DNA of 13,424 nucleotides from Chromatiales bacterium (GTDB lineage: Bacteria > Pseudomonadota > Gammaproteobacteria > CAMYNG01): positions 1 through 13,424 of the forward strand of contig JALUTW010000141.1 in NCBI GenBank assembly GCA_027021685.1. The letters run 5' to 3'. This document shows, in pieces, positions 13,298 through 13,424 of this stretch (position 1 is the stretch's first letter; every line of letters begins with the position of its first letter). A program made the translations under genes and the position numbers. The notes beneath the pieces were generated by a model. That model was given only the letters and a program-made list of their open reading frames with translations. It ran no database searches and was not told the origin of the DNA.

Positions 13298-13424
13298 CTA
13301 GCTCCCTTTCTCCAGGTTGTCCAGGTAGCGCTCGGCGTCCAGCGCCGCCATGCAGCCGGTGCCGGCGGAGGTGATGGCCTGGCGGTAGACGTGGTCCATG
13401 ACGTCGCCGGCGGCGAACACGCCC
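13298..13424 (-). CDS. trxB: Thioredoxin reductase, C-terminal fragment (cut by window edge)
   Basis: The last 41 codons of a gene that enters from the right edge are present. The translation contains GVFAAGDVMDHVYRQAITSA followed by GTGCMAALDAERYL. This is the strongly conserved FAD-binding C-terminal end of bacterial thioredoxin reductase, which reduces thioredoxin with NADPH. The stop is TAG. The fragment is cut by the window edge, not by mutation. In E. coli trxB also lies near aat and infA, with cydCD between, so the neighbourhood fits. The catalytic Cys pair lies outside the window. Confidence 0.93.
   Translation of the reverse strand, partial: GVFAAGDVMDHVYRQAITSAGTGCMAALDAERYLDNLEKGS

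Overview
This window is a compact stretch of housekeeping DNA from a high-GC (roughly 70 percent by eye) gammaproteobacterium. The lineage is an inference. The gene order hflD-mnmA-nudJ-rluE-icd and the neighbourhoods cspD/clpS-clpA and infA/aat are those known from E. coli. There they lie at two separate loci; here they are continuous. The GC content, the Bpt-type leucyltransferase and the intergenic repeats suggest a non-enteric group such as the Chromatiales/Ectothiorhodospiraceae, but no species can be named.

Layout. Positions 1-260 are non-coding and hold three palindromic REP-like repeats (copies A, B, C) and a heptamer array. Minus-strand genes run rluE (2488-3102), nudJ (2094-2555), mnmA (899-2062), hflD (261-902): rRNA pseudouridylation, Nudix hydrolysis, tRNA thiolation and HflD. 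rluE overlaps nudJ by 68 nt and mnmA overlaps hflD by 4 nt. Divergently on the plus strand lies a membrane PAS-GGDEF-EAL protein (3211-5256), followed by icd (5333-6589). A hairpin region separates icd from the convergent cspD (6650-6880, minus). A 252-nt AT-rich divergent control region leads to clpS-clpA (7133-9730, plus). After a convergent gap with a second heptamer array come the minus-strand genes infA (9889-10107), bpt (10183-10920), aat (10996-11742) and a GNAT/FemAB-like acyltransferase (11739-12887). A 410-nt spacer follows, with a third heptamer array abutting the acyltransferase start codon and three hairpin repeats of a second family. The window ends in the C-terminus of trxB (13298-13424, minus).

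How the genes work together. ClpS, ClpA, Bpt and Aat form the bacterial N-degron pathway. Aat adds Leu/Phe to N-terminal Lys/Arg, Bpt adds Leu to N-terminal Asp/Glu, ClpS recognises the resulting N-terminus, and ClpA (with ClpP, not in the window) unfolds the substrate. A GNAT-fold acyltransferase of unknown substrate overlaps aat by an ATGA junction and may be translated with it. MnmA, RluE and IF-1 act in translation, Icd in the TCA cycle, and the PAS-GGDEF-EAL protein in cyclic-di-GMP signalling.

No phage, insertion sequence, CRISPR array, tRNA or rRNA gene was seen. I found no clearly new multi-gene system. The least explained material is the heptamer arrays, the two palindromic repeat families, the acyltransferase coupled to aat, and the cspD/clpS divergent control region.
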